Positions 1-8,646 of a stretch of DNA of 34,882 nt are shown here, one piece after another. Made by a program: the position numbers and the translations under genes. The stretch lies in contig CAIQZX010000214.1 in the NCBI GenBank assembly GCA_903876445.1, forward strand, positions 1 through 34,882. Direction: 5' to 3'. The stretch comes from an uncultured Pseudomonadota bacterium (GTDB taxonomy: Bacteria; Pseudomonadota; Gammaproteobacteria; Methylococcales; Methylomonadaceae). Below the pieces are notes generated by a model. That model had not been told where the DNA came from, did no database searches, and worked only from the letters and a program-made list of their open reading frames with translations. Position 1 is the first letter of the stretch, and every line of letters starts with the position of its first letter.

Positions 1-16
1 AGATATAATGTTAACG

Positions 17-37
17 GTGTTTCAAACTCTGAAACAC
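17..37. repeat. Perfect 8-bp inverted repeat upstream of infA
   Basis: The arms GTGTTTCA (17-24) and TGAAACAC (30-37) are exact reverse complements around a 5-nt loop. No T-run follows directly on either side, so it is not a convincing intrinsic terminator. It could be the remains of a terminator for a gene left of the window, or a protein-binding site. Nothing else recognisable lies in 1-220, which has no credible ORF. Confidence 0.45.
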
Positions 38-88
38 GACTATATTTTTATATGAATTGCTATGAAAAATGTAAAAGAAAAACATACT

Positions 89-103
89 ATGATTGTCAAT
101 CAT
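89..103. repeat. 15-bp palindrome in the infA upstream region
   Basis: ATGATTG (89-95) and CAATCAT (97-103) are exact inverted arms around one central base. This is operator-like in size. It resembles an FNR half-site pair, but the spacing is 5 rather than 4, so no regulator is assigned. Confidence 0.35.
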
Positions 104-223
104 TTAACTACTAAATGCCGCCACTTTTATGAAAAACATTTTTAAAATTTCCCTGATTCATGTTAAAGCTATTTGCACAAATGATGTTTTGCAAAAAAGA
201 CAATCTTGAACATGGATTGCCGC

Positions 224-257
224 GTGTTTTTTTTAAACACTGTCAATATGTTATAAT
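224..257 (+). promoter_or_regulatory. Candidate infA promoter with adjacent palindrome
   Basis: A perfect -10 hexamer TATAAT lies at 252-257, about 40 nt before the infA start. No good -35 is seen at the right distance. A second inverted repeat, GTGTTT (224-229) and AAACAC (235-240) around five T, occupies the -35 area. Its arms share GTGTTT/AAACAC with the hairpin at 17-37. The functional call is inference. Confidence 0.4.
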
Positions 258-297
258 TTGAGCTTTATAAATTACCCTTCGAGGAAAAAATTACATA

Positions 298-516
298 ATG
301 GCTAAAGAAGATCAAATTGAAATGGAAGGCAAAGTTATCGACACATTGCCAAATACTATGTTCCGCGTGCAACTCGAAAACGGTCACATCGTCACCGCGC
401 ATATTTCTGGAAAAATGCGTAAACATTATATTCGTATTCTTACCGGTGATAGTGTCAAAGTTGAAATGACTCCTTACGATTTAACCAAAGGTCGCATCAC
501 TTTCCGAGTGCGTTAA
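298..516 (+). CDS. infA: Translation initiation factor IF-1
   Basis: The 72-aa product has the family's usual length and is a single S1/OB-fold protein. The N-terminus [19 protein letters not shown], the central [19 protein letters not shown] stretch and the [13 protein letters not shown] ending are typical of bacterial IF-1. The protein binds the 30S A site with IF-2 and IF-3 during initiation. A GAGG (281-284) lies 13 nt before the ATG, a long spacing. The gene is monocistronic here and faces clpA with only 27 nt between the stop codons, an arrangement also seen in enterobacteria. No terminator hairpin is visible in that gap. Confidence 0.97.
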   Translation: MAKEDQIEMEGKVIDTLPNTMFRVQLENGHIVTAHISGKMRKHYIRILTGDSVKVEMTPYDLTKGRITFRVR

Positions 517-543
517 TTTTGCCTACGCATATCGTTTCTGTTG

Positions 544-2802
544 TTAATCTGTTAATAGCATTTCAGCACTTTCAATCGTAAATGCTAATTCATTATTTTT
601 CACACTAATTTTAACGTGTCCCCCGTGCGCGAGTTCGCCGAAAAGTAAATCATTAGCCAACGGCTTTTTAATGCTTTCTTGAATCAATCGCGCCATTGGA
701 CGTGCGCCCATTTTGGCATCACACCCATTTTCAGCTAGCCACAAACGCGCTTTTGGTGTCAGTGTTAATGTGACATTTTTATCCGCAAGTAAATTTTCTA
801 ATTCGAAAATGAATTTATCCACAACACTCCCGACGATACTGATGTCTAGCGGTTTGAATTGAATAATCGCATCTAAACGATTACGGAATTCTGGCGAAAA
901 ACCTTTTTCAACCATTTTTAGACTGTCACTAGAATGGTCTTGCGGCGTGAAACCTACGGATGCTCGTCCGCCTTCTTCTGCGCCCGCATTGGTTGTCATG
1001 ACTAAAATGATGTTACGAAAATCCGCTTTTCTTCCGTTGTTATCCGTCAATGTACCGTGATCCATAACTTGCAATAACAAATTAAATACATCGGGATGGG
1101 CTTTTTCTAATTCATCCAGCAATAAAACGGCGTGTGGATGTTTATTCACTTGCTCAGTCAATAAACCACCTTGATCAAAACCCACATATCCTGGTGGCGC
1201 ACCAATCAAACGGGAGACAGTATGCCGCTCCATGTATTCGGACATATCAAAACGAATCAACTCAATGCCTAACACTTTAGCTAATTGGCGCGTCACTTCG
1301 GTTTTTCCAACGCCAGTGGGTCCGGCAAACAAAAATGAACCAATCGTTTTTTGAGCATCACGCAGGCCAGCCCGCGATAATTTAATCGCTGATGTTAAAA
1401 CCGAAATCGCTTCGTCTTGCCCGAACACCAACATTTTCAGATTTTTTTCTAAATTTGCCAATTTATCAACGTCATTGCTCGAGACCGATTTTGCAGGAAT
1501 ACGAGCGATTTTCGCCACGATTTCTTCAATTTCAGCCGCTTCAATTAGCTCTTTTTTCTTGCCTGGATTTGCCATGCGTTGTTTTGCACCGGCTTCATCA
1601 ATCACATCAATCGCTTTATCTGGCAAATGACGGTCTGTAATATAACGCTCAGACAATTCAGCCGCTAAACGCAAAGATTCCGGCGAGTAATGTACACCAT
1701 GATGATCTTCAAAACGGGATTTTAAACCTTTTAAAATCAGCACGGTTTCTTCAACAGACGGCTCTAAAATATCAACTTTTTGAAACCGCCGCGCTAATGC
1801 GTGATCTTTTTCAAAAATCCCACGATATTCTTGATAAGTTGTCGAACCGATACAACGCAATTGCCCAGCCGCTAACATAGGTTTAATTAAATTTGCGGCA
1901 TCCATTACGCCACCCGATGCCGAACCCGCGCCAATGATGGTGTGAATTTCATCAATAAATAAAATCGCGTGTGCTTCTTTTTTCATTTGATTTAACAAGG
2001 ATTTCAATCGTTTTTCAAAATCACCACGGTATTTTGTTCCGGCGACTAACGCGCCTAAATCAAGCGAATAAATCACGCAATCAAGTAATACATCGGGGAC
2101 ATCTTCTTCGACAATCCGTTTCGCTAAACCTTCTGCAATAGCGGTTTTACCTACGCCCGCTTCACCAACTAATAACGGATTATTTTTTCGACGACGACAC
2201 AATGTTTGAATTGTGCGTTCAATTTCAGCAGAACGCCCAATTAACGGATCAATACGTCCGCTTGCCGCTTCTTCATTTAAATTTGTCGCATATTTTTCAA
2301 GCGGCTTGCTATTATCACTTTCAGCGTTTTTGCGTCCGGTTAATTGTTCACGCTCTTCGTAAGGGTCATCGAATTTCGAAATTCCGTGCGCGATAAAATT
2401 CACCACATCAATCCGAGAAATATCTTGTCTACTCAATAAATACACGGCGTGCGAATCGGGTTCACAAAACAACGCCACTAACAAATTTGCGCCTGTGACA
2501 TCAACTTTGTCAGAATCCTGAGCGTTATAAACCGAACGTTGTAAAATCCGTTGAAAACCTAACGTTGGCTGCGTGTCACGTTTTGTATTTTCAGGTAAAT
2601 ATGAAATTGTTTCATCGATAAAACGCGATAATTGACCGCGCAACCATCTAATGTCTGCATCACAGGCTTTCATAACAGGAATAACATCTGGATTATCGAG
2701 TAAGGCAAATAACAAATGTTCTACGGTGATGAATTCGTGCCGACGTTCACGCGCATATTTGAAAGCCATATTTAAAGTTTCTTCGAGTGCTTTACCTAAC
2801 AT
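544..2802 (-). CDS. clpA: ATP-dependent Clp protease ATP-binding subunit ClpA
   Basis: The 752-aa product is close to E. coli ClpA (758 aa). It has an N-terminal Clp-N repeat domain (about 1-145), AAA+ domain 1 with Walker A GEAGVGKT (213-220) and Walker B LFIDE (281-285), and AAA+ domain 2 with Walker A GPTGVGKT (494-501) and LLLDE (560-564). The ClpP-docking loop reads VGF (616-618), where E. coli has IGL. There is no ClpB-type middle coiled coil, which separates it from the disaggregase. ClpA unfolds substrates and feeds them to ClpP. The adaptor gene clpS, usually just upstream of clpA, is absent; cysH lies there, divergently. The start ATG at 2802 has only a weak GAGA-type ribosome site. 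Confidence 0.96.
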   Translation of the reverse strand: MLGKALEETLNMAFKYARERRHEFITVEHLLFALLDNPDVIPVMKACDADIRWLRGQLSRFIDETISYLPENTKRDTQPTLGFQRILQRSVYNAQDSDKVDVTGANLLVALFCEPDSHAVYLLSRQDISRIDVVNFIAHGISKFDDPYEEREQLTGRKNAESDNSKPLEKYATNLNEEAASGRIDPLIGRSAEIERTIQTLCRRRKNNPLLVGEAGVGKTAIAEGLAKRIVEEDVPDVLLDCVIYSLDLGALVAGTKYRGDFEKRLKSLLNQMKKEAHAILFIDEIHTIIGAGSASGGVMDAANLIKPMLAAGQLRCIGSTTYQEYRGIFEKDHALARRFQKVDILEPSVEETVLILKGLKSRFEDHHGVHYSPESLRLAAELSERYITDRHLPDKAIDVIDEAGAKQRMANPGKKKELIEAAEIEEIVAKIARIPAKSVSSNDVDKLANLEKNLKMLVFGQDEAISVLTSAIKLSRAGLRDAQKTIGSFLFAGPTGVGKTEVTRQLAKVLGIELIRFDMSEYMERHTVSRLIGAPPGYVGFDQGGLLTEQVNKHPHAVLLLDELEKAHPDVFNLLLQVMDHGTLTDNNGRKADFRNIILVMTTNAGAEEGGRASVGFTPQDHSSDSLKMVEKGFSPEFRNRLDAIIQFKPLDISIVGSVVDKFIFELENLLADKNVTLTLTPKARLWLAENGCDAKMGARPMARLIQESIKKPLANDLLFGELAHGGHVKISVKNNELAFTIESAEMLLTD

Positions 2803-2843
2803 AGTGATTTCTCATCAAGTTGTTTATTATCTGTGTTAAATTC

Positions 2844-2860
2844 TACGTTAGCATAACGTA
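2844..2860. promoter_or_regulatory. 17-bp palindrome between clpA and cysH
   Basis: TACGTTA (2844-2850) and TAACGTA (2854-2860) are perfect inverted arms around GCA. The site lies in the 97-nt gap between the divergent clpA and cysH starts, about 40 nt from each, where both promoters must be. A dimeric regulator site is plausible. The regulator is unknown, and CysB sites are not of this form. Confidence 0.45.
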
Positions 2861-2899
2861 TGTGGCGCAAAATTAAACTGAAATTTGAGAAAATAAATT

Positions 2900-3613
2900 A
2901 TGAATATAGAAAATTTACTAACTGAACTTACAGGCAAAAATCCGCGTGTAATTTTTAAATCGGCTTTAGCACAATTTGAGAACATTGCTATTTCCTTTAG
3001 TGGCGCAGAAGACGTAGTGTTAATTGATTTAGCATTGAGTATTCGGAAAGATATTCACGTTTTTTGTTTGGATACGGGACGTTTGCATCCTGAAACGTAC
3101 CGTTTCATTGAACAGGTGCGAAAACATTACGGTATCGACATTGATGTATTAAGTCCTGACCGCGATTTATTAGATAATTTTGTAAAAACGAAAGGGTTAT
3201 TTAGTTTTTACGAAGACGGACATTCAGAATGTTGTGGAATTCGGAAAGTTGAGCCATTGCGCCGAAAGTTGGCAAATGTTGATGCGTGGATTACAGGACA
3301 ACGCAAAGACCAAAGTGTTGACACTCGCCAAGATATTCCAGAAGTCCAAATTGACAGTGCTTTTTCGACACCCGAACACATGTTAATAAAATTCAATCCG
3401 TTGTTAAATTGGACTTCAGCGCAAGTTTGGGATTATATCGAGGCTTATCAAGTGCCTTATAATTCCTTACATCAACAAGGTTTTATCAGTATTGGTTGTG
3501 AGCCGTGTACACGCGCCATTTTGCCAAATCAACATGAACGTGTTGGACGGTGGTGGTGGGAAGATAGTGCGAAAAAAGAATGCGGTTTACACGCTGGAAA
3601 TGTGAAGAAATAA
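2900..3613 (+). CDS. cysH: Assimilatory adenylyl-sulfate (APS) reductase, CysH family
   Basis: The 237-aa protein belongs to the PAPS/APS reductase family. It has the nucleotide-binding SFSGAEDVV motif (32-40) and the catalytic C-terminal ECGLH (227-231). It also has a Cys-Cys pair in [10 protein letters not shown] (111-120) and a CxxC in GCEPCTR (C200, C203). These four cysteines are the [4Fe-4S] ligands of the APS-reducing subgroup (EC 1.8.4.10) and are missing in E. coli-type PAPS reductase. The predicted reaction is therefore APS plus thioredoxin or glutathione to sulfite and AMP, in the cytoplasm. No other sulfate-assimilation gene adjoins it. It is divergent from clpA and ends in a hairpin shared with pnp. 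Confidence 0.92.
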   Translation: MNIENLLTELTGKNPRVIFKSALAQFENIAISFSGAEDVVLIDLALSIRKDIHVFCLDTGRLHPETYRFIEQVRKHYGIDIDVLSPDRDLLDNFVKTKGLFSFYEDGHSECCGIRKVEPLRRKLANVDAWITGQRKDQSVDTRQDIPEVQIDSAFSTPEHMLIKFNPLLNWTSAQVWDYIEAYQVPYNSLHQQGFISIGCEPCTRAILPNQHERVGRWWWEDSAKKECGLHAGNVKK

Positions 3614-3629
3614 ATTTTAGTTTTTGATT

Positions 3630-3671
3630 TCACGCGGCACTTTTGATGAATTTCAATGTAAAGCCGCGTGA
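3630..3671. terminator. Probable bidirectional terminator between cysH and pnp
   Basis: TCACGCGGC (3630-3638) and GCCGCGTGA (3663-3671) form a perfect 9-bp GC-rich stem with a 24-nt loop, exactly between the two convergent genes. Both outer flanks are T-rich in the reading direction, though neither has a clean U-tract. The long loop lowers confidence. Confidence 0.55.
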
Positions 3672-3687
3672 TATTTTGATTGAAAAA

Positions 3688-5781
3688 TTATGCAGCTTGC
3701 TGTTCGAGTTCTTTAATCGCTTCTTTGATACTCAAGCGAACTCGACCTTGGCGATCAATTTCAAGCACTTTCACTTTTACAACATCCCCTTCATTTAAGC
3801 GATCGCTGACTTTTTCGACGCGCTCATCAGAAATTTGTGAAATGTGAACTAAACCATCTTTACCAGGCATGATAGCGACAAATGCGCCGAAATCCATTAA
3901 ACGAATTACCTTGCCTTCGTAAATTTTTCCCACTTCAACTTCAGCCGTAATTTCCAAAATCAAACGTTTTGCTTCTTCGCCAGCGGCTTTGTCAACCGAT
4001 GCAATTTTTACAATTCCGTCGTCTGTTAAATCAACCGCTGCGCCTGTTTGCTCAACGATGCTACGAATAGTTGCACCACCTTTGCCGATAACTTCGCGGA
4101 TTTTACTTGGGTCAATTTTGAACGTGATAATACGCGGCGCATAATCTGACATTTCAGAACGCGATGTTGCCAACGCTTTATTCATTTCGCCCAAAATATG
4201 TAACCGACCTTCTTTCGCTTGTGCGAGGGCGGCTCTCATAATTTCAGCGGTAATGCCTTGGATTTTAATATCCATTTGCAATGCGGTAACGCCTTGCTCA
4301 GAACCTGCAACTTTGAAATCCATATCGCCTAAATGGTCTTCGTCGCCCAAAATGTCGGAGATTACAGCGAAACGGTCGCCTTCTTTAATCAACCCCATCG
4401 CGATTCCCGCAACAGGCGCAGATAATGGAACACCAGCGTCCATCAACGCTAAACTGCTACCACAAACGGAAGCCATTGAACTCGAACCGTTTGATTCTGT
4501 AATTTCAGAAACAAGACGAATTGAGTAAGGGAATTCCACCATATCCGGTAAAACAGCTAACACGCCGCGTTTCGCTAAACGTCCATGACCAATTTCACGA
4601 CGTTTTGGCGAACCCACAAAACCTGTTTCACCAACGCTGTACGGAGGGAAATTGTAATGCAACATGAAAGGTTCTTTATATTCGCCCGCGAGTGAATCAA
4701 TTACTTGAGCATCGCGTTGCGTGCCTAATGTTGCCACAACAAGTGCTTGCGTTTCACCGCGTGTAAATAATGCCGAACCGTGTGTGCGTGGTAAAACACC
4801 TGTGCGAATCGTGATTTTGCGAACTTTATCAAGTGAACGACCGTCGATACGTTGTCCATCATTTAAAATCGCACTACGCACAACGTCGTATTCTAATTGC
4901 TCAATGACAGCTTTAATTTCGGCTTCTGTATAAGTTTCGTCAGCGGTTAATTTTTCAATTAAAGCCGTGCGAATTTCTTTCAGTTTTTCTTGGCGAACTA
5001 ATTTTTCTGGAATCAAATAAGCCGCTTTAACATCAGACTCAATGGCACTCACTAAACGATTTAATTCATGATTCGGTTCGGGGGCAATCCATTCAACAGG
5101 CGCACGATTCACGGCAGCCGCAAATTCGTTAATAGCGTTGATTGCAGTTTGCATTTGTTCGTGACCAAACAAAACCGCGCCTAACATAACTTCTTCAGAC
5201 AAGGATTTCGCTTCAGATTCCACCATCAAAACGGCGTTTGCTGTACCAGCAACGACTAAAATCAGTTCAGATTCTTTCAAAGCGGTCGGAGAAGCATTAA
5301 GTAAATACTGACCATCTTTATAGCCAACATTTGCTGCGCCAATTGGACCATTAAATGGTAAGCCAGAAATAGCAAGTGCAGCAGATGCGCCTAATAATGC
5401 AGGAATTTCTGTGTCTACATCGGGATTTAAAGACACCACAGTGGCAATAATTTGCACTTCATTGGTGTAGCCTTCTGGAAATAAAGGGCGAATCGGGCGA
5501 TCGATTAAACGCGAAATCAGTGTTTCTTGTTCGGAAGGACGACCTTCGCGTTTGAAAAATCCACCTGGAATTTTGCCCGCCGCGTAGGCTTTTTCTTGAT
5601 AATTAACGGTTAAAGGGAAAAAGTCGCCACCAGATGCAGATTTTTTGCCCACAACGGTGACTAAAATGGATGTGCCACCCACATCAATCATGACGGCACC
5701 GTCAGCTTGACGCGCAATTTCGCCTGTTTCGAGTATAACTGTTTGATCGCCGTACTGAAATTCTTTCCTAATAGGATTCAC
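3688..5781 (-). CDS. pnp: Polynucleotide phosphorylase (PNPase)
   Basis: The 697-aa product matches the family (E. coli 711 aa). It has RNase PH domain 1 (about 10-140), a helical linker, RNase PH domain 2 (about 310-540), a KH domain (about 550-610, with [13 protein letters not shown]) and a C-terminal S1 domain (about 617-690, with [18 protein letters not shown]). It degrades RNA 3' to 5' phosphorolytically and is a degradosome component. The start codon is GTG at 5781: the next residues [10 protein letters not shown] align with the E. coli N-terminus, and AGGA lies about 11 nt upstream. It follows rpsO as in most gammaproteobacteria, separated by an intrinsic terminator. Confidence 0.97.
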   Translation of the reverse strand: MNPIRKEFQYGDQTVILETGEIARQADGAVMIDVGGTSILVTVVGKKSASGGDFFPLTVNYQEKAYAAGKIPGGFFKREGRPSEQETLISRLIDRPIRPLFPEGYTNEVQIIATVVSLNPDVDTEIPALLGASAALAISGLPFNGPIGAANVGYKDGQYLLNASPTALKESELILVVAGTANAVLMVESEAKSLSEEVMLGAVLFGHEQMQTAINAINEFAAAVNRAPVEWIAPEPNHELNRLVSAIESDVKAAYLIPEKLVRQEKLKEIRTALIEKLTADETYTEAEIKAVIEQLEYDVVRSAILNDGQRIDGRSLDKVRKITIRTGVLPRTHGSALFTRGETQALVVATLGTQRDAQVIDSLAGEYKEPFMLHYNFPPYSVGETGFVGSPKRREIGHGRLAKRGVLAVLPDMVEFPYSIRLVSEITESNGSSSMASVCGSSLALMDAGVPLSAPVAGIAMGLIKEGDRFAVISDILGDEDHLGDMDFKVAGSEQGVTALQMDIKIQGITAEIMRAALAQAKEGRLHILGEMNKALATSRSEMSDYAPRIITFKIDPSKIREVIGKGGATIRSIVEQTGAAVDLTDDGIVKIASVDKAAGEEAKRLILEITAEVEVGKIYEGKVIRLMDFGAFVAIMPGKDGLVHISQISDERVEKVSDRLNEGDVVKVKVLEIDRQGRVRLSIKEAIKELEQQAA

Positions 5782-5842
5782 TATGAGGTTTCCTTTGTTT
5801 GAAGGTAATTTGGAAAAATGAGTTTTTTATAAAGCTAAAGCA

Positions 5843-5869
5843 AAAACGGCACAGAAGATGTGCCGTTTT
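5843..5869 (-). terminator. Intrinsic terminator between rpsO and pnp
   Basis: AAAACGGCACA (5843-5853) and TGTGCCGTTTT (5859-5869) form a perfect 11-bp stem with a 5-nt loop. Read on the minus strand it ends in a U-run, directly after rpsO. The placement corresponds to the E. coli rpsO t1 terminator, which sets the S15/PNPase ratio. Confidence 0.88.
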
Positions 5870-5881
5870 CTAAGTGGTTTT

Positions 5882-6151
5882 TTATTTACGCAACCCTAAG
5901 CGTCCAATCAATGTGCGATAACGCTCGCCATCTTTATTCTTCAAATAATCCAACAATTTACGACGTTGATTAACCATACGCAATAAACCGCGACGTGAAT
6001 GATTATCTTTTTTATGCGCTGCAAAATGTGGGGCTAAATGTTGAATATGCGCCGTCAATAAGGCAACTTGAACTTCTGGTGAACCCGTGTCTGATTCTGA
6101 TTGACGATAGGCTTCAACGACGGCTTTTTTTTGTTCTGCTGTAAATGGCAT
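5882..6151 (-). CDS. rpsO: 30S ribosomal protein S15
   Basis: The 89-aa product has exactly the usual S15 length. Signature stretches include [25 protein letters not shown] and the C-terminal [14 protein letters not shown]15 binds the central domain of 16S rRNA early in 30S assembly. An AGGGA about 10 nt before the ATG is a good ribosome site. The gene lies between truB and pnp with its own terminator downstream and a structured leader upstream, where autogenous control by S15 would be expected from E. coli. Confidence 0.97.
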   Translation of the reverse strand: MPFTAEQKKAVVEAYRQSESDTGSPEVQVALLTAHIQHLAPHFAAHKKDNHSRRGLLRMVNQRRKLLDYLKNKDGERYRTLIGRLGLRK

Positions 6152-6192
6152 TGCGGGTAAATCCCTAAAAATTAAAATTTAAAAAATGAAAG

Positions 6193-6265
6193 TTTCCACG
6201 TTTATTTCTAAGCGGCTTGTTTAGCCACGAATGGAAAAAGCGTTTCCACAATAGGGTGTAGAAAC
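6193..6265 (-). promoter_or_regulatory. Structured rpsO leader / truB-rpsO intergenic hairpins
   Basis: The 122-nt gap contains TTTCCA (6193-6198) pairing with TGGAAA (6232-6237) around an inner GGCT/AGCC stem (6214-6217, 6223-6226). A second hairpin uses GTTTC (6242-6246) and GAAAC (6261-6265) with ACA/TGT inside. No U-tract makes either a clear terminator. Position just upstream of rpsO suggests an S15 autoregulatory leader, but this is inference; the E. coli pseudoknot sequence is not recognisable. Confidence 0.35.
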
Positions 6266-6273
6266 TTGAAATG

Positions 6274-7179
6274 TTAGTCGTTTAAATTGAACAATCTAAC
6301 AATTGTTATCTTATCATTTAATCCGATTTCACCCAAACCTAAAAACAGAGTTTCTGCATATAAACGCACACTTTGCTTACTTTCATTAGTTTTAAAATCA
6401 ATCGCTTGACCATAAGAAATGGCTTTTGCTTGTTCGGGCGATAAATGAATCGCTGGCAAATTTTCTAACGGTTTATCAACAGGCATCAAATTAGCGTGTA
6501 ATTCGTCGGAAGTCATCGCCCTCAGTTGTTCAAGCGTTTTTGCTTCGTGCAAATGGAATTTTCCAGCTTGAGTTCGGCGTAATGCTGTGACCGTTCCACA
6601 GCAACCTAACTCATGCCCAATATCTTCAGCAAGTGAACGAATATAAGTCCCTTTAGAACAAGCCACATCCAGCGTCAATGTATCAGAGGTAAAATCGAGC
6701 AAATTTAGGTTGTAAATTGTAATGTGACGCGGTTCCCTTTCAATCGTAATTCCATCCCGCGCTAATTCATATAATTTTTTACCGTTGTGTTTTAACGCGG
6801 AATACATAGGTGGAACTTGCGTTTGTGCGCCGGTAAACTTTGTTAAACAGGTTTGGATTTGTTCCTGCGATAACAACGGAACCGGTTTAGTTTCAATAAT
6901 TTGTCCTTCCGCATCGCCCGTATCCGTCATCACACCGAGCTTTATAGTCACTTGATAACGCTTGTCATCATCTAACATTAACGCGGAAACTTTCGTTGCC
7001 TCGCCAAAACATAACGGCAATAGTCCAGTCGCCAACGGGTCTAAACTCCCTGTATGTCCGGCTTTATTCGCATTAAATAAATGCCGTACTTCTTGCAACG
7101 CTTTATTCGATGACACGCCTAAACGTTTATCTAATAAAATAATGCCATGAACATTTAATCCTGATTTTCGCTTACTCAT
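6274..7179 (-). CDS. truB: tRNA pseudouridine(55) synthase TruB
   Basis: The 301-aa protein makes pseudouridine 55 in the T-loop of tRNAs. The catalytic aspartate is D47 in GHTGSLDPLATGLLPLC (41-57). Other TruB blocks are VPPMYSALKHNGKKLYELAR and CSKGTYIRSLAEDIG, and a C-terminal PUA-like region follows. I start it at the ATG at 7179, which has GGAG 6 nt upstream, rather than at the in-frame TTG at 7191, which lies before that ribosome site. The start overlaps the lpxH stop (ATGAGTAA, 8 nt), so the two are probably translationally coupled. The usual upstream neighbour rbfA is not here. Confidence 0.95.
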   Translation of the reverse strand: MSKRKSGLNVHGIILLDKRLGVSSNKALQEVRHLFNANKAGHTGSLDPLATGLLPLCFGEATKVSALMLDDDKRYQVTIKLGVMTDTGDAEGQIIETKPVPLLSQEQIQTCLTKFTGAQTQVPPMYSALKHNGKKLYELARDGITIEREPRHITIYNLNLLDFTSDTLTLDVACSKGTYIRSLAEDIGHELGCCGTVTALRRTQAGKFHLHEAKTLEQLRAMTSDELHANLMPVDKPLENLPAIHLSPEQAKAISYGQAIDFKTNESKQSVRLYAETLFLGLGEIGLNDKITIVRLFNLND

Positions 7180-7873
7180 TTTTTGCTCCAAAACTTAATA
7201 CTTCACCGCCGTTATTATTCCAATCTGAAAGCGCAAATCGTTGCGCTTTTTGACCATTTAAATTAAATTTATGTAACGCCGGACGGTGCGTATGCCCGTG
7301 GATTAAGCGCGTGCAACCATGTTGTTGCATCACTTTTTCGACTGTCATTTGATTAACATCCATCACATAATGAGATTTTTGTTGTTTATGAAAAAAGCTG
7401 CGAATTCGATACCATCGCGCAAAAAGTAATCTTTGCCATAATGGTTTTGACAAAACATTTTGTTGCCATTCCAGCGTGCGGGATTTTGAACGAAACGCTT
7501 GATAGGCAATATCATCGCTGCATAATAAATCACCATGTGTTAATAATGTTTTCTCGCCTTCTAATTCAATAATCGCATAATCGTCTAATAACGTCACACC
7601 AGTTCCACGAGCAAAACGTTCGCTAATTAAAAAATCTCGATTTCCGCGTTGCAAATACACTTCCACACCAGAATCTGTCAGTTTTTTTAATTCGCGGCGA
7701 ATGTGACCATTAGGCGATGTAAAATCATCATCGCCAACCCAAGCATCAAATAAATCGCCTAAAATATAGACGGCTTTTGCTTGTCGAGCTTGTGTTTGTA
7801 AATAATGCGTAAAATGGTGCGTGATTTTGGGTTTATCGAAAGACAAATGTAAATCGGATATAAAGTGAATCAC
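7172..7873 (-). CDS. lpxH: UDP-2,3-diacylglucosamine diphosphatase LpxH
   Basis: A calcineurin-like metallophosphoesterase of the lipid A pathway that hydrolyses UDP-2,3-diacylglucosamine to lipid X and UMP at the inner membrane surface. Metal-binding motifs (numbering from the GTG) are SDLHL (D7, H9), GDLFDAWVGDD (D40), RGNRD (N78), THGD (H113) and HGHTHRP (H192, H194). The reading frame stays open to 7978, but residues before VIHFISDLHLS are unlike LpxH, whose N-terminus normally begins about 6 residues before DLHL. The GTG at 7873, with AGGA upstream, gives 233 aa, close to E. coli (240 aa). Confidence 0.92.
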   Translation of the reverse strand: MIHFISDLHLSFDKPKITHHFTHYLQTQARQAKAVYILGDLFDAWVGDDDFTSPNGHIRRELKKLTDSGVEVYLQRGNRDFLISERFARGTGVTLLDDYAIIELEGEKTLLTHGDLLCSDDIAYQAFRSKSRTLEWQQNVLSKPLWQRLLFARWYRIRSFFHKQQKSHYVMDVNQMTVEKVMQQHGCTRLIHGHTHRPALHKFNLNGQKAQRFALSDWNNNGGEVLSFGAKNE

Positions 7874-7900
7874 AAAGTATTTAATCCTAAAAGTTGTAGT

Positions 7901-7967
7901 GCAAATCAAAGTTTGTATGCTGAAAAATATGCTGCGAATTGATGCACAAATCTTGGTTTGTACGCTG
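7901..7967. repeat. Two imperfect direct repeats upstream of lpxH
   Basis: Copies at 7901-7922 and 7946-7967 share AAATC, then three variable bases, then GTTTGTAyGCTG, with a 45-nt period. On the minus strand copy 2 reads GTACAAACCAAGATTTG. A related GTACAAATCAAGTTTT lies at 22637-22652. This looks like a short dispersed intergenic repeat. It would explain why the open frame before LpxH lacks family similarity. Confidence 0.5.
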
Positions 7968-8011
7968 TTTGCGTTCATAATCTACCAAGAAAAAGCATTT
8001 ATTTACAGCAG

Positions 8012-8068
8012 GTGGGCATGAATTTATTTGTGCCTTTCGAAAAAACAGCATGAATTTCTCATGCCCAC
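8012..8068. repeat. Inverted repeat with competing hairpin before yqgE
   Basis: GTGGGCATGA (8012-8021) and TCATGCCCAC (8059-8068) are perfect 10-bp arms 37 nt apart. A second hairpin, GCATGA (8048-8053) with TCATGC (8059-8064), uses the same right arm, so only one can form at a time. GCATGAATTT also occurs twice directly (8017-8026, 8049-8058 region). It may be a dispersed repeat or a leader of yqgE, which starts 15 nt downstream. Confidence 0.5.
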
Positions 8069-8082
8069 ATTTAAAACCAAAC

Positions 8083-8646
8083 ATGACTGAAAACCATTAT
8101 TTAGACAACCAATTTATTATTGCAATGCCTACTTTATCGGACGATAATTTTTCGCGTACAGCAATTTACCTTTGTCAACACAATGCCGATGGCGCATTAG
8201 GAATTGTTATAAACCGAGAATCCAAAATGAAACTTAAAGAAATTTTTATGCAAATGGATATTCCGATTACTTCGGTAACGGCAGCAAATGCGCCGGTTTA
8301 TTTCGGCGGACCTGTTCAACAAGAACGCGGTTTTGTATTACATACGACGGGGGGGAAATGGGCGATTACCTTGCCAATCTCAGACACAATGTCACTCACA
8401 ACATCGCGCGATATTATTGAAGCCATTGCAAAAGGCGAAGGACCAGAACGTTATTTTGTCGCATTGGGTTACGCGGGTTGGAGTAAAGGACAATTAGAAC
8501 AAGAAATACTGGCAAATTCGTGGTTAAACACACCATTTGGTGAACCCATTTTATTTGATACGCCCATCGATTTACGTTGGCAAATGGCAGCGAGCCAAAT
8601 TGGTATAGACATCAATCAATTAACTTTCGGTTCAGGTCATGCGTGA
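8083..8646 (+). CDS. yqgE: YqgE/AlgH family protein (UPF0301)
   Basis: The 187-aa protein matches the E. coli YqgE length. Family blocks are FIIAMPTLSDDNFSRTAIY, ADGALGIVINR, YFGGPVQQERGFVLH and YFVALGYAGWSKGQLEQE. Its biochemical function is not established; in pseudomonads AlgH affects alginate and virulence gene expression. I choose the ATG at 8083 because MTENHYLDNQFIIAMP aligns with the family N-terminus. The ATG at 8050 would add 11 residues encoded by a repeat. Neither has a clear Shine-Dalgarno. Its stop overlaps the ruvX start by 8 nt, the usual yqgE-yqgF pairing. Confidence 0.92.
   Translation: MTENHYLDNQFIIAMPTLSDDNFSRTAIYLCQHNADGALGIVINRESKMKLKEIFMQMDIPITSVTAANAPVYFGGPVQQERGFVLHTTGGKWAITLPISDTMSLTTSRDIIEAIAKGEGPERYFVALGYAGWSKGQLEQEILANSWLNTPFGEPILFDTPIDLRWQMAASQIGIDINQLTFGSGHA

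Noticed and set aside
89-103. FNR or Fur site upstream of infA
   Set aside because: The half-sites are spaced by 5 instead of 4 for FNR, and the match to the Fur box is poor.
7180-7191. TTG start for truB
   Set aside because: The GGAG ribosome site lies between this TTG and the ATG at 7179, so it can only serve the ATG.
7874-7978. N-terminal extension of LpxH to an ATG at 7978
   Set aside because: The 35 extra residues are unlike LpxH and run through an imperfect direct repeat; the GTG at 7873 gives the normal N-terminus.
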